The notes below the pieces were generated by a model that had not been told where the DNA came from, ran no database searches, and worked only from the letters and a program-made list of their open reading frames with translations. Below, piece after piece: positions 45,768 through 57,067 of a DNA stretch of 64,000 bases (position 1 is its first letter; the number at the start of each line of letters is the position of its first letter). The stretch covers positions 1,674,001 through 1,738,000 of the forward strand of contig CM052357.1 in the NCBI GenBank assembly GCA_028551475.1, in the 5' to 3' direction. The stretch is from Casuarina equisetifolia. Taxonomy: Eukaryota; Streptophyta; Magnoliopsida; Fagales; Casuarinaceae. The position numbers were made by a program, and so were the translations under genes.

Positions 45768-47240
45768 GTGGCTTGTTACCATGTGATCCTAAGCGTGATA
45801 AATGAATTCACAAAGCAAAATGATTTAAACAACTCATTAAGGTATTAAAATGTGATGCTTATGGTAGATTAGTGCGAAACAGAAAAATAAAATAAAATTA
45901 AGAGAGAGATTCAGCATATATACGTTCATCTAGTAGGGAGGAAAGTGTACGTGCTTTTGCTGTTTGAAGGCAAAGACAGCATTTGCTTAAGTCAATTGTA
46001 CTTGTTACTATGCCCTAAATTATATCTACATTTGGAATATGCATTGATACTCCTTTGTCATATTTTTGTAGAACATTAAAAAGAAAAAGAAAATATACAA
46101 AAGTTCCTTCATTACAATGGAAATAGAACTTTTTCATTAAAAAACTTTTGACTCAAATTCTTCTTGGCAATAATTTAATCTAAACGTAAACTATATTTTT
46201 TAATTTTATTTTATGAATATGTGAGTTTATTTATATAAATAAGTAAAAAAAGAAATTAGAGACATACTCTCTCATTACAAGTTGATCTAATTATGAGAGA
46301 AAATCAAGGCTTTCTAGAAAACGAAATAAGCATATTTTCATCAACTAATTACTACAAATGCTTATAAAAGTAAAGAATGCCCCAAAAGGCTAAAATATTG
46401 TAAACAACAGAATTAATAGAGACTACATGCAATCCATAGGTGTCACATAGTAACATAAACTAACAAAGGAATTACTTCATCGTGAGAGTTGCCCATAATT
46501 AAAGTATGTTAAGGATAAGGTGTTAAAAAGTGTAGGTTGAAGACATGTTAATTGCCTAACGTCCTTGCTGTGATGCAAAGGAACTACAGAATCATAAGGA
46601 CACGCCCTATGAATTATTTTTTAACATTTTCTCTAATTCTCTGTCACCTGTAAAACAAATGTTTTATCCCTTTCGGCATACGGAATCATAAGGACACGCC
46701 GCATGAATTATTTGATATCATTTCCTTTAAAATTGATTGTTGTCCCTTCCCTTCCTTCTTTGCCAGTGGCTGTAGGATGCCTACCTGTTTTTTTTTTTTT
46801 TTTTTCTATTAAGAGATAGAAAAGCAAAAACAGATCACAAAACGTGGAGTAAGAGAAGTAAAAGTCGCTTGATTATTTTATAAGGTCTTTCTTTACAATT
46901 CACACAAGATATTAAGAACTAAACAAACGAAACCACTTGCTTTAGAGTATCGCCCTTTTCAAATTAGTAAATTGTTAAAACACAAGTAAACGCGGAATTT
47001 TCTGCATCCTGTCATTTAACGTGTGAGCTTCCTCATATCTTCGGGGGATCCATCATTCCAGTTTCATTTGTCCCTCGTTATTCCAACAGGCCCATAAATC
47101 AAGGGGTGTAGCTCTATAGGAAAAAGCAGATTTCATTCTTTAATTAACACTCTAACTACTCGTCAAGAAGAGAAATCATTAACATTAGAGACTTCATGAG
47201 ATTAAATATTTCCTAAAGGTATTCTTCTGATGATCGGATG
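45768..47240. other. Intergenic upstream of TYDC-D
   Basis: 45760-45960 repeats 44219-44460. The segment gaatcataaggacacgcc is directly repeated at 46589 and 46683. A T run lies at 46790-46805. About 46800-47010 is related to 51050-51220 upstream of the broken copy E, so D and E share an older upstream region. No gene seen. Confidence 0.55.
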
Positions 47241-47253
47241 CCCTCAAGGCCTC

Positions 47254-47262
47254 TACATTAAG
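47254..47262 (+). promoter_or_regulatory. Degenerate TATA box of TYDC-D
   Basis: Aligning the leader with copy B (ggcctctatataaactcttcat) gives ggcctctacattaagtcttcat here. The position reads TACATTAAG instead of TATATAAAC, about 120 bp upstream of the ATG. Core promoter strength is probably reduced, or another element is used. Confidence 0.65.
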
Positions 47263-47376
47263 TCTTCATTCACTTCATTTTGTCTCATCGATTAGCCAAC
47301 AATCACTAGTTCCCTTACCACTTTCTCCTTTAGGTAATCCAAACAAGTGAGACCATTTCCTTCTCTTTACCAAAAA

Positions 47377-49026
47377 ATGGGTAGCCTCAACTCTGACAAC
47401 GAGCTTAACCACTCTTCTAGCCTCACCAATAATTTTCTAGACCCTGAGGAGTTCAGGAGGCAAGGTCATATGATCATAGACTTCATTGCCGATTACTATC
47501 AGAACATTGAGAGATACCCAGTCCGAAGCCAAGTTGAACCAGGATATCTCCGGAAACGCCTGCCGATGTCCATCCCATATAATCCAGAACCCATCGAAGC
47601 CATTCTCCATGACGTGCGGGACCATATAATTCCCGGTATAACACATTGGCAAAGCCCCAGCTTCTTTGGTTACTTTCCATGCAGTAACAGCATTGCAGGT
47701 TTTCTAGGCGAGATGCTTAGTACTGGATTCGGTGTCGTCGGATTCAATTGGATTTCATCTCCGGCGGCGACTGAATTGGAAACCATAGTCGTGGATTGGC
47801 TCGGAGAGTTGCTTCAGCTGCCAAAATCCTTCCTTTTCTCTGGCAGCGGCGGGGGTGTGCTACAAGGAATCACTTGTGAGGCCATTCTGTGCACACTCGT
47901 TGCTGCAAGGGATCAGATGCTAGGCCTGATCGGCATAGAGAATATAAGAAAGCTGGTGGTTTATGGATCCGACCAAACGCACTGTGCAGTTCAAAAAGCA
48001 GCAGGAATAGCCGGAATCCACCCAAATAATATCAGAGCCATCAAGACTAGCCTGTCAACTTCATTTGCGCTATCACCGGATTCACGACGCTCTGCAATTT
48101 GCAGAGATATAGAAGCAGGCCTAGTCCCGTTTTTCCTATGTGCTACTGTTGGGACAACTTCATCAAATGCCGTTGATCCAATTGGATCGTTATGCAATGT
48201 GGCAAAAGATTACGGCATGTGGGTTCACGTAGATGCTGCCTACGCCGGCAATGCATGCATTTGTCCGGAGTTCCGCCACTTCTTGGATGGCATCGAGGGT
48301 GCAAACTCATTCAGTCTCAATGCGGATAAATGGCTCTTGGCTGGTTTAGATTGTTGCTGTCTTTGGGTAAAAGATCCGAGTGCCTTGATCAAATCACTGT
48401 CAACCAACGCTGAGTATTTGAAGAATAAAGCCACCGATTCAAGGCAAGTGGTGGACTACAAAGACTGGCAGATAACTCTAAGCCGAAGGTTTCGCGCCTT
48501 GAAACTATGGTTCGTCCTCAGAAGCTATGGTGTGGCTAACCTTCGGAACTTCTTGAGAAGTCACGTTCAAATGGCCAAGACGTTTGAAGGGCTTGTAGCC
48601 ATGGATAACAGGTTTGAAATTGCAGTCCCAAGAACTTTTGCTCTGGTTTGTTTCAGGCTTCTGCCCAATGGAAAAGCTGATCGTGATCATGAGTTTGTGG
48701 AAGAAGAAACTTCCAATGAGCTAAACCAGAAGTTGTTGGAGTCCATTAACAGGTCAGGCCCGGTTTTCATGACTCATTGCATGTTGGGGGACATGTTCGC
48801 CATACGCTGTGCAGTAGGCGCAACTCTGGTCGAGGCAAAACACGTGAACACGGCTTGGAAAGTGGTGCAGGAGCATGCAACCGCCTTATTAAGCAAGAAC
48901 TGTAATTATGTCGCAAATGCTGCAGCAGGAGATCTAGCGGGCTGTGTTGTTTTTCAGCGAAGCCGCACATTAAGATTTCTCTTTCTCTATTGGTTTATTA
49001 TTATCATTTATATATTTAAGGAATGA
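47377..49026 (+). CDS. TYDC: Tyrosine/DOPA decarboxylase-like protein, copy D (altered active-site motif, extended C-terminus)
   Basis: An intronless ORF of 549 aa from [14 protein letters not shown]; an ATG 30 bp upstream is in frame but not conserved in the family. It aligns with copies A and B over its length. [13 protein letters not shown], the loop tyrosine (NAEYLKNKA) and the phenolic-type Ser (ITLSRRF) are present, and PLP lysine 318 is kept. The residue before that lysine is Asp, giving NADKW where the family has NAHKW or NPHKW. The His lies beside the cofactor in known structures, so activity may be changed. The protein runs about 40 residues past the usual end (HATALLSK). The extension aligns with the 3' untranslated DNA of A and B, so it comes from loss of the stop codon. 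It ends in a hydrophobic run ([14 protein letters not shown]). Opposite orientation to A and B and clearly diverged from both. Confidence 0.88.
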   Translation: MGSLNSDNELNHSSSLTNNFLDPEEFRRQGHMIIDFIADYYQNIERYPVRSQVEPGYLRKRLPMSIPYNPEPIEAILHDVRDHIIPGITHWQSPSFFGYFPCSNSIAGFLGEMLSTGFGVVGFNWISSPAATELETIVVDWLGELLQLPKSFLFSGSGGGVLQGITCEAILCTLVAARDQMLGLIGIENIRKLVVYGSDQTHCAVQKAAGIAGIHPNNIRAIKTSLSTSFALSPDSRRSAICRDIEAGLVPFFLCATVGTTSSNAVDPIGSLCNVAKDYGMWVHVDAAYAGNACICPEFRHFLDGIEGANSFSLNADKWLLAGLDCCCLWVKDPSALIKSLSTNAEYLKNKATDSRQVVDYKDWQITLSRRFRALKLWFVLRSYGVANLRNFLRSHVQMAKTFEGLVAMDNRFEIAVPRTFALVCFRLLPNGKADRDHEFVEEETSNELNQKLLESINRSGPVFMTHCMLGDMFAIRCAVGATLVEAKHVNTAWKVVQEHATALLSKNCNYVANAAAGDLAGCVVFQRSRTLRFLFLYWFIIIIYIFKE

Positions 49027-49739
49027 AGAATGTTATTTGGTTTTGTAAATTTTATGTGCAAAAATTGATGAAACAAAAGCATGTATCATTGCAAGCTTAA
49101 AATTGAAGAACATCCATATATACAGGTTTATTATCTAGATGTCACCAAAGTTAGGCTGTGAAATTGTTCGGTCATCATCAATAGACTTACTATGCTTGAA
49201 AACATACCATTAATTGTCAAAGTAGATCCCCGATCAATTGATCAACAAACTCGAGAGACTAGAAGGCTGAATAAAAGTCCTTAAAAATGTAGCATGCGTA
49301 CCTCTTAGTGCATTACATGGATGCTGAAACGTAAGCTTACTTCTATTCCCAATCAATTCGAAAAGAAGTTACAGATGCTAAATAATAGTCACCTCCTACA
49401 GTGTTACGACCAAGACGGGATCAAGTAGTAGAATTTTTAAATGCTTCAAGTCGGCATTGTGAGTCTCAAAAAAAGAAAAAGTCTAAATGAGAGATTCATA
49501 CGTTACTATTATTTTAAGGACAAATTGCGATAGATTCTTTCCTCCATTTAGGACTTATGGCTCAGATTTTTCCAAAACATTTACTCAAAACTCAACAAGA
49601 ATAAAGTACATTCTATTCGAAGTATTACTACAAAAACAGAGAAGGGATGTTTAATCTATAAAGAAAAGGAAAGCAAAAAATACTATTAGTTGAAATTGAA
49701 ATAAGCTGAGAAAAAAAGAATATAACACTTTTTGATATA
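49027..49739. other. Intergenic downstream of TYDC-D
   Basis: AT-rich; no gene, repeat or RNA recognised. Confidence 0.4.
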
Positions 49740-50450
49740 GTAAAGTTTTTTCTTTTGGTGAAAATGTAATTTGTATTAATAAAATATTGTGTAAAAAAAA
49801 CATAGAGGCATATACCCCAAAATTATAAGAATTAAAAAAACTATAAAATACATAGGTTGAAAGCCTCCAATTCTCACTTAAAATGATATTTTCTTATGAA
49901 AATTTTATATTTTGAAACAAAAAAACTCTCTCTCATATAATTTTTCTTACTTTAGCCAATAAAATTAGAATATCAATTATTTTATTTTGAAATCATCTTT
50001 TATTTCTTTCTATCCATATCCAATGAATAGAAGTTAGAAAAGATTTTTTAGGAAGCTTTATAACCAAATCCTTTTCTTTAATTGCTTTAATTGTTTATTG
50101 TAATTCTTTATTTCATCTTCCAATATGATGTCAATTCTATTCTATGTAAGGGTAGTATTCCAAACCATTATTGTATATAAGTATTCAAAAAACAAAAAAA
50201 AAAACAAAACATAAGATGAATTATGTTTCAATATAGAACTAACAAAAATCACAGTATAAGTTAATTGAAAGGAGCTATCTTACCATTCTTTCTACTATAG
50301 AAAGTTAGTCTTGATAAATTAGTCATTAAATGAAATTATGTTTGATAATGCTACCAATTCAAATTAAATCATACCCATTCATTTTTTTGCAATACAGTTT
50401 TGTGTTCCTCATTGTACAAAGAAATGTATTAGAAGGCAAAAAAGCCAACT
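49740..50450 (-). repeat. LINE 3' fragment
   Basis: Reverse orientation of the recurring family: gtaatttgtattaataaaatattg, then aaaacatagaggcatataccccaaaattataag, then on the minus strand eroded C-terminal zinc-region coding similar to 29990-30070. Full of stops. Confidence 0.55.
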
Positions 50451-51689
50451 TAAAAATTAGCACAAAACTTGGAGGAATACTTTTATTTAAACTTCACTAG
50501 AAAGAATCATAGTCTTCATGTGAGACTTTCTTCTACTGTAGGACTTTGTCTTGCATACATGCATCTACATGTTGACCAACATTGAGCTCAAGATTATATA
50601 ATATAGAATAAATTCAACTTGAACTTTAATACCATATTAAAAAGTATATAGACCTAATCAAAAAGCTATGTCAAAACTTAAACAAATATCTTTTTAATTT
50701 AAGCTTCATCTTAAGTAGTCATGCTTTCATTATGAAACTTTCATCTTACACATAAGAGATTAAGATATGAAATGAAAGAGGCATAAGACAAAAGATTGGT
50801 AGCTGGAAAAAGTACATGTTTTATTCTTTACATTTCCTGTATTGGTGTGGTACGCGTAAAGCAAATTTTGTATGCCTTATTGCATTAAAAAAATAAAAAG
50901 AAAAAAGCCCGCGAATATTTTATATGCACTATTATTTATAAAACATAACGCACAGTTTGGTAGGAGTGACTTTTTATGTACGGTGAGAGTTTCGATCCTT
51001 GAAAATCAAGAACTGGTGACCTTCCTCCGTGGTGTATTTGCTATTGAGGGAAAGGACACGCAAAAACAGATCATAGAACGTGGAGGAAGAGAAATGGGAT
51101 AACAGATTCTTACGATTGATTATTATTCACGCTTTCAGAATCAAAGAAATCAAACCTTCGTGTTTTGGTGTGTCTATCTTTTCAAATCGCAGAATTGTTA
51201 AAGGAAAACAAAACATAAAGACAGACCAGCTTAGCTGCCTGCTACTTGTTATTTAACAAGAGTTTTCACGTATCTTTCTTTTTGGATTAAGAATCTTGTT
51301 AGTTCCTACTAGAAAGATCAAAGTTTAATTTGAAAGATAATTTAAGAGTTAAATGAATATTTTTAAATATTTTAACAATATCTAAGGATTGTATTTTTTT
51401 GATATGAAGTTTTTGTTCATTACACACTCTCCTATATTAAAGATACCCTTAAGTTCACAATTAAGTAGGACGAAATAAATATTTCCTCACAAATCAAGCA
51501 TACTTTAGGAACTTAAAGTTGAACATGAATTAAAGTGAATGACTTGAACTTTGATACTATATTAGATATATTTAAATTTATCATAGAAGTTATTCATGAC
51601 TTTAGGGACAGTTTTTATTAAAATATTATCTAGTAATCATATTTTTTATTGTAAAACTTTGGTCTTAAGCAGTTCCAAGCTATACAGCT
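50451..51689. other. Intergenic between TYDC-D and E
   Basis: About 51050-51220 resembles 46810-46980 upstream of TYDC-D. The rest is AT-rich and unassigned. The short frame at 50872-51102 lies across this similarity and shows no domain. Confidence 0.45.
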
Positions 51690-51979
51690 CATATTTTTTC
51701 CGGAGGGCTGTCCCTCAAGACGACGATGTGTCTCTTATCCCATCGTTGCTTGAACATGACCCCAAAATAAGCTGGCACGTTGATGTGAGGAAAAGGAAAA
51801 TGGTACCGATACTGGAACAACTTCTAGTTCCGAAGTTATTCTGGTTGTTTTGGAGTTCTATACCAACCTCTCATCTAGAAATTTGGCAATGTTGACTTGG
51901 ATGGAAACTAATTTAGTTTTATTATTTATTGTATCACAGTGCCGTGATACGCAATTCTCATGAACCCGGGGTCTTTGGT
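51690..51979 (+). repeat. TYDC upstream-region scrap
   Basis: ctggcacgttgatg...ctggaacaacttctagttccgaagttattctgg resembles the reverse complement of 15955-16180 in the TYDC-A upstream region, so it has the orientation expected for a plus-strand TYDC copy. The 99-aa frame at 51596-51895 runs through this and is not considered a gene. Confidence 0.5.
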
Positions 51980-53399
51980 CAATAAAGCACAAAGTTTAAG
52001 GCAAGTGGACTAAAAAATTGGCGAACAACCTTCAGCCCACAGTTTTGAAGTTTGAAACAGTGGTTTGTGCTTAGAAGCAATGTTGTGGCGAGTCTCATGA
52101 ACTTCAATACATGTCACGTTAAAATGGTCAAGATTTTTGAAGGGCTTGTATCAGTTGATTAGAGGTTTAGATTTGTGGTCCTCGGAAATATTATTCAGAA
52201 TCTTACTAATAATAAGAACTCTCAAGTGAATGTTTTGTTATGTTATAATTAGAGAAGTTTAAATTCAATTTTTTCTTGAATAAATTATAATGTTATGATA
52301 TACTATTAAGTTTTTGTATTCTATTATTTTTTATGAATAAATTCATTATTCATTAAAAGAAAGAATAATCCAACCACATAAAAATGACATGATTATAAAT
52401 TAATGTACAACAACTATTAACTAAATGTTAACTAGTCACACACCGCGTATATATAAAGAACCATAATTTAACTCTATGTATGATTTTTTTTTTTATGAAT
52501 ATGTGAGTTTATTCATCAAAGAATAAAGAAATACAAAAGCTTAGGGGCATACTCAACATTACAATTCATTTAAGAGAAAATAAAATTTAAAAATTTTCAA
52601 TTATGACATAATAAAACATTCACTTGAGAGAGTTTAATGTTCTTAAATAGAGATACTCTTCTACGAACTACTCTCCTAATTCTAGTTAACAAAATTAGTA
52701 TATCAAGTCTTATTTTGAAAACATCTATGATTATGTTTAAACCATATACAATAAAGACATATTAAGAAAGAAAGTTTAAGAAGCTTTGTAACTAAATCTG
52801 TTCCCTTAATTGCTATAATCATCCATTGCAATTCAAAATTTCAATCGTTGATATCTTTACAAAGGCCTTGTTGTGCTAGAATACTTCTCTAAATCTGGCT
52901 AGTCCAAGTACACTAAAAAAACAAGTGTGATCTACTTTTATATTGAGAGTCACAAAAATTATAATACATATCAATTGAGTAGAGCCACCAAAAAACCACT
53001 TATGCTGTAAGAAGTTTGTCCCTACATATGAGCCAACCAATGAAATTATGTTTGTTGATTCCTCTTGACCATATCAAATTATACCGTTCAACTTCAGTAT
53101 TTACTTGACGCCATTCCTTGTATGTTTCTTTACAATGATAAGAAGGTTAGGAAAGTATAAAGATGAGAGTTTGTCGTGACTTTAGAAGACCTTTCCAATT
53201 CTATGCCATATTTCCTTTGATGTCAAGATACATAATTGAAGTTCTCATACATTTAGTACTACGAATCATAACTCTATGTATGATTAATATCTAAATCTCA
53301 AATGAGCCATACGCTTTGAAGTGGCGGCGACTTTAATGGATTGTGATAATGGTTTGGAAAGTGATGGAGCATGCGACCGCCATATTAAGCGCCTACTGA
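51980..53399 (+). pseudogene. TYDC copy E, pseudogene split by a LINE fragment
   Basis: Two pieces of a decarboxylase in the same orientation as copy D. 51980-52190 matches the stretch from [16 protein letters not shown] through LKLWFVLRS and FEGLV, with stops and frame changes. 53303-53399 matches the end, from the [11 protein letters not shown] region, through a frameshift, to VWKVMEHATAILSAY and a TGA. Between them 1.1 kb of LINE-like sequence is inserted and about 100 codons of the gene are not seen. The N-terminal 340 residues, including the PLP lysine, are absent. It ends at the normal family position, unlike copy D. Confidence 0.8.
52200..53295 (-). mobile_element. LINE 3' fragment inserted in TYDC-E
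   Basis: On the minus strand, about 53110-52880 gives WSRGINKHNFIGWLICRDKL and then CDSQYKSRSHLFF, the C-terminal zinc region of plant LINE reverse transcriptases. The AT-rich 3' segment follows towards 52480. At about 52210-52370 a further copy of the 3' segment lies in plus orientation. Dead by many stops. Confidence 0.65.
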
Positions 53400-56300
53400 C
53401 CACATAGTTGCATGTTCTTTGCAATAACAATGTCGTAAAAGCGACGCAAGGAGTCGTTTCCAGCTGCACCAAGTGGGAGGCCTTCCCCCTTTGTTTTTAT
53501 ACTCATTGCCCAAAATCACTGTAGTAAAATACTACTCCGTGCTTGACTTTAAGAATAAAAGTGTAAATCACTCAAATGCGGAACCTTTTGATTGAAGAAA
53601 TGAATGTTACTTTTCAAACAATAATAAATAACGAGAGTTTGAAGAAGAAAAGTATTCAGTTTTTTGAAGTTAACTAAAGTAGGTGGAGGGAATGTGTCAA
53701 CCTAGATCCCTCTTAAGCAAGGGAGGTTTTAGGTTGCTAATAACTCTATTGGGCTACTAGCAAATTCATAATTGGATTATATTCATTAGGGTTTCTATCC
53801 TTTTATTTATCCTTTCAAACCCAAGGTAAAGGATATTATAGGAACCGCATTCATTCAATCACAAACTTAAACCGAATTTTAAGAAAAAATGTAAATATCC
53901 CCTTCACCTCTATGTTAAGACACTTCCTCGAACGAATCTTTGTAAATCCAGTTGGAACTCAGAAGGTGAAGAAAATAACTCTACTGCAACAAGTTCTCCC
54001 ATGGGCTCATGGCACTCAAGTGTCACAAGATAAATGGTTCCTTTGTAGAGACAGATGAATGAAACTCGCCTTTAACGTATTCTGCTTCTTGCCTTAATAG
54101 TTGTACGTCAGTTAACAAGTGACTAAAATGATCATCAGAACTAATAACATGGAAGAAAAAAATGATAAACAGTATGCAAACATCATAACAGACGAGAGAA
54201 TTAATGTGGTTGGGCCAAAATGTTGCTTACATCCACAGGCCAAAAACGGGAGGTTAGGTAACTACTTTCAAAGAGAACTCTTGCAATCTGTAATTTTCCT
54301 AGGCCCCAATACATCTTTGTACTCTCTACTCTCTACTCTCTACTTTGTTTTTCTTCTTTCTGCTTATATCTGCTGTTTCATTTTCCCCACCGCTTAGATA
54401 ATAGACAGCAACCTGCTCAAGCTACTCCACCGCTTCTAATCAGTTTTTGAATGGAGACACAAGCGGTATCTCCACTAGGTGGCATACAATCAGTCGAACC
54501 AGCATTCAGCATGCTAAAACCTTAAATAAATCAAAATAGAGCCAACTGCTTCCTGTTTCCTTTTCCATGCATAGCAGCTACATACGACATTCTTTTCCAA
54601 CCGTAAGTTTTGATCAATCAAATTTCAGGTTATGAGCCATCTTCAACTTGGATCCTATCGAACCTTGACTTTGAAGAGAATGTGTGTAGAAAATACATTT
54701 TATACTAGAAGATAAAATTTCTAATGTGAGACTTAATACGCATGTTTTTCGATTGGGCATTTCGATACTTTTTCATGGCATCAAAGCACAAGTTAACTTT
54801 ATTGCATCCATTACAACCATAAAATCCATAATGCTCAATGTGTCATAGGAGAGTTCTACACCAACAAATAAGACTCCTAAAATAAAGCTTAGTGACAAAT
54901 GAAAAAAAAAAAACTTTTAATCATCAAATTAGCTTTTAGGTTAGGTTTTAAGTCTTTTGACAAAGAATTTGTCAATTTGTTGACAAGCAAATGACTTAAT
55001 TGCTCAACCATACTAAGGATCAAAAAATCCCAAATTTGACACCCAATTCCCTCATATCCTCCATTTACTTAACAAACAAAAAAAACACAAAGAATCAAAT
55101 ATGGAAAACTTAAAGAAGTAAAGTTCGATACTTTAATGTTGACTCTTTCTTGGAGTATTGTTGTAGTTTCAGAATGAGAAACTCGGGCCTTAATGGAAGT
55201 GGGCTTCATTGAGTGACCGTCGTTGTTGGTTCCAATTGGCGAAAGGATCGGTTTGTAGTTTCATGGTATGGAGAATTTTCAGAAATGTTTGAAATGCTAT
55301 GTTTACCTTCAGTTCAATGTTAAAAAAAATGTTAACAAATTCCATGTATGGACATATGGGAGATTAGGACCTCCATTAATGGGTTGAAAATCCTACATTC
55401 TATATTTAATCGATCAACATGTGCTAGAGGGTTAATAACTTAGTTCATAATACTTTGAGTTTAGAAACTAGTATGTTTCCTATTTTTCGACGGTTCAACC
55501 AAGGAGACCTAATAATCAAAAGTAACTTTTTAGTATCGTAACATCCAACAAAATGGGAATATGAATCGCCCTATTAGCTTTGGATAATTAAATATCTTAA
55601 ATGTGCGCATCAAGTAGAGGTGAACTTTCCAATGTAACATTCTCAAATTGTTTATTTTTTTTTAATTTTTGGTAAAAGGTCAAGTATTATATATCATTAA
55701 AGAAAATACAATTGTTCAATTACAATATCCTCATTTACGCTCAAAAAATATATTTAGTAAATTTTAAAGTTCTTGTAAAAAATTATTATATTTTATAGAC
55801 TTCACTCTTGGTTGATGAAATCTTGTCCCTTATATTTTTTTTTATTTTAGTAATAATGGTCTATATGCCTAGATTTTGACCATTGAACCTTTTTTTATTT
55901 CTTTCCCTTTAAATGTGACACAAAATAATTTTGAATGATGTATTGAATAGGAACATTATAAAACTTTTACATTTAACAATATTAATCAAAAGCCATGCAT
56001 TAATATTAACATAAATTCACAACTTCTATGGTGGCTATCACCATTGGTACATTAGAATCTACAACGTTCACAGGAGATTGCCAGCATTTGTCTGCTTCAC
56101 GCGAGACCTGTGCTTTCTTTAGCCAATCCAGAATGTTCCTCCCTTCGTGCATTATCCTCTTTTAGTTCTCACATCCTCCTCAGGATCAGCCAAGTTTAGC
56201 CCATTTACTCAAAAAGCCCGTCAGCCCCAATGGCCCATAACAAAGTCAACCTGCCACAGTCAATGACGACACCTCAGGAAGCACTAAAGAGTCTTTTTGG

Positions 56301-56400
56301 CAAAACGTTAGAGGTTGATTCCTCCGTTCTTGCGTGTCTTCTTCCTGAAATGACATAAAGTTCTGATTTATTTTCGTTGGAAAATCCATGTTGACGTGGG
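53400..56400. other. Intergenic, nothing recognised except a short microsatellite
   Basis: A (ctctact)3-4 array lies at 54316-54343. The 92-aa ORF at 54119-54397 ends in a hydrophobic stretch but runs through that array and shows no domain. The rest is AT-rich, with A and T runs near 54903 and 55650. Confidence 0.45.
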
Positions 56401-56880
56401 GGAGTTGGAATCCCAATGCGTACGTGTTGAAAGTCCAAAAACTTTGAGAAGAGACGTAACGTCTTCTTTCGTATTATTCACATGAGTTCACATTTCTGAG
56501 TCATACAGTAGGTGGAGTTATAATACTAATGGATAATTAATTATTATAGATTATAAATTTTAACACACATAAAATATACTATAATTTACTAAAGAAGAAA
56601 GAGTTATGTTAAAAGTGGGTGTCTTAAAAGTGATAGATGTTTTGGAGCTCAATGGATCCACCCAATCGATGTCAAGGTGTGAACTACATATTCTGAGCTT
56701 GACCTGGTATAGCACTCAAGGTTTTAAAAGTATGACCAGTGCGACAAAGTCTTCCGTGGTCCCATTGGCCAGATGAGTTCACCTTTCAATTACTTTTAAG
56801 GTATTTAATGGGGAACCTAATAAGCCCCCCGTCATGAGTGTTTATCGTGGTCAAGCTGGAAAAGCTAAACTTGAAACTTG
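56401..56880 (+). repeat. PLA1 upstream-region scrap, inverted relative to the adjacent lipase
   Basis: ggagttggaatcccaa-tgcgtacgtgttgaaa and the gtgcgacaaagtcttcc segment match 19335-19720 and 39770-40160 upstream of PLA1 copies 1 and 2. It lies in plus orientation, next to the 3' end of a minus-strand PLA1 piece, so the locus was rearranged here. Confidence 0.55.
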
Positions 56881-57067
56881 TTAATAAAAATTTGAACACC
56901 GAACCCATGACTTGCCATGGTGAATGCTGAAATGGGGACGTTGCAGCTTTTGGTTTAGTAAAATTAGGACAGGCGTGCTGAGATGTCTCATGGCAGGCAA
57001 ACTAGTGTGACGGAGAATTACTTCTGATTCTGTGTGTTGATTGAAACTTTGATAACAAAATTGTAAT

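Noticed and set aside
47347..47376. Upstream Met of TYDC-D (10 extra residues)
   Set aside because: Not conserved in A or B; the [10 protein letters not shown] start aligns with the family N-terminus.
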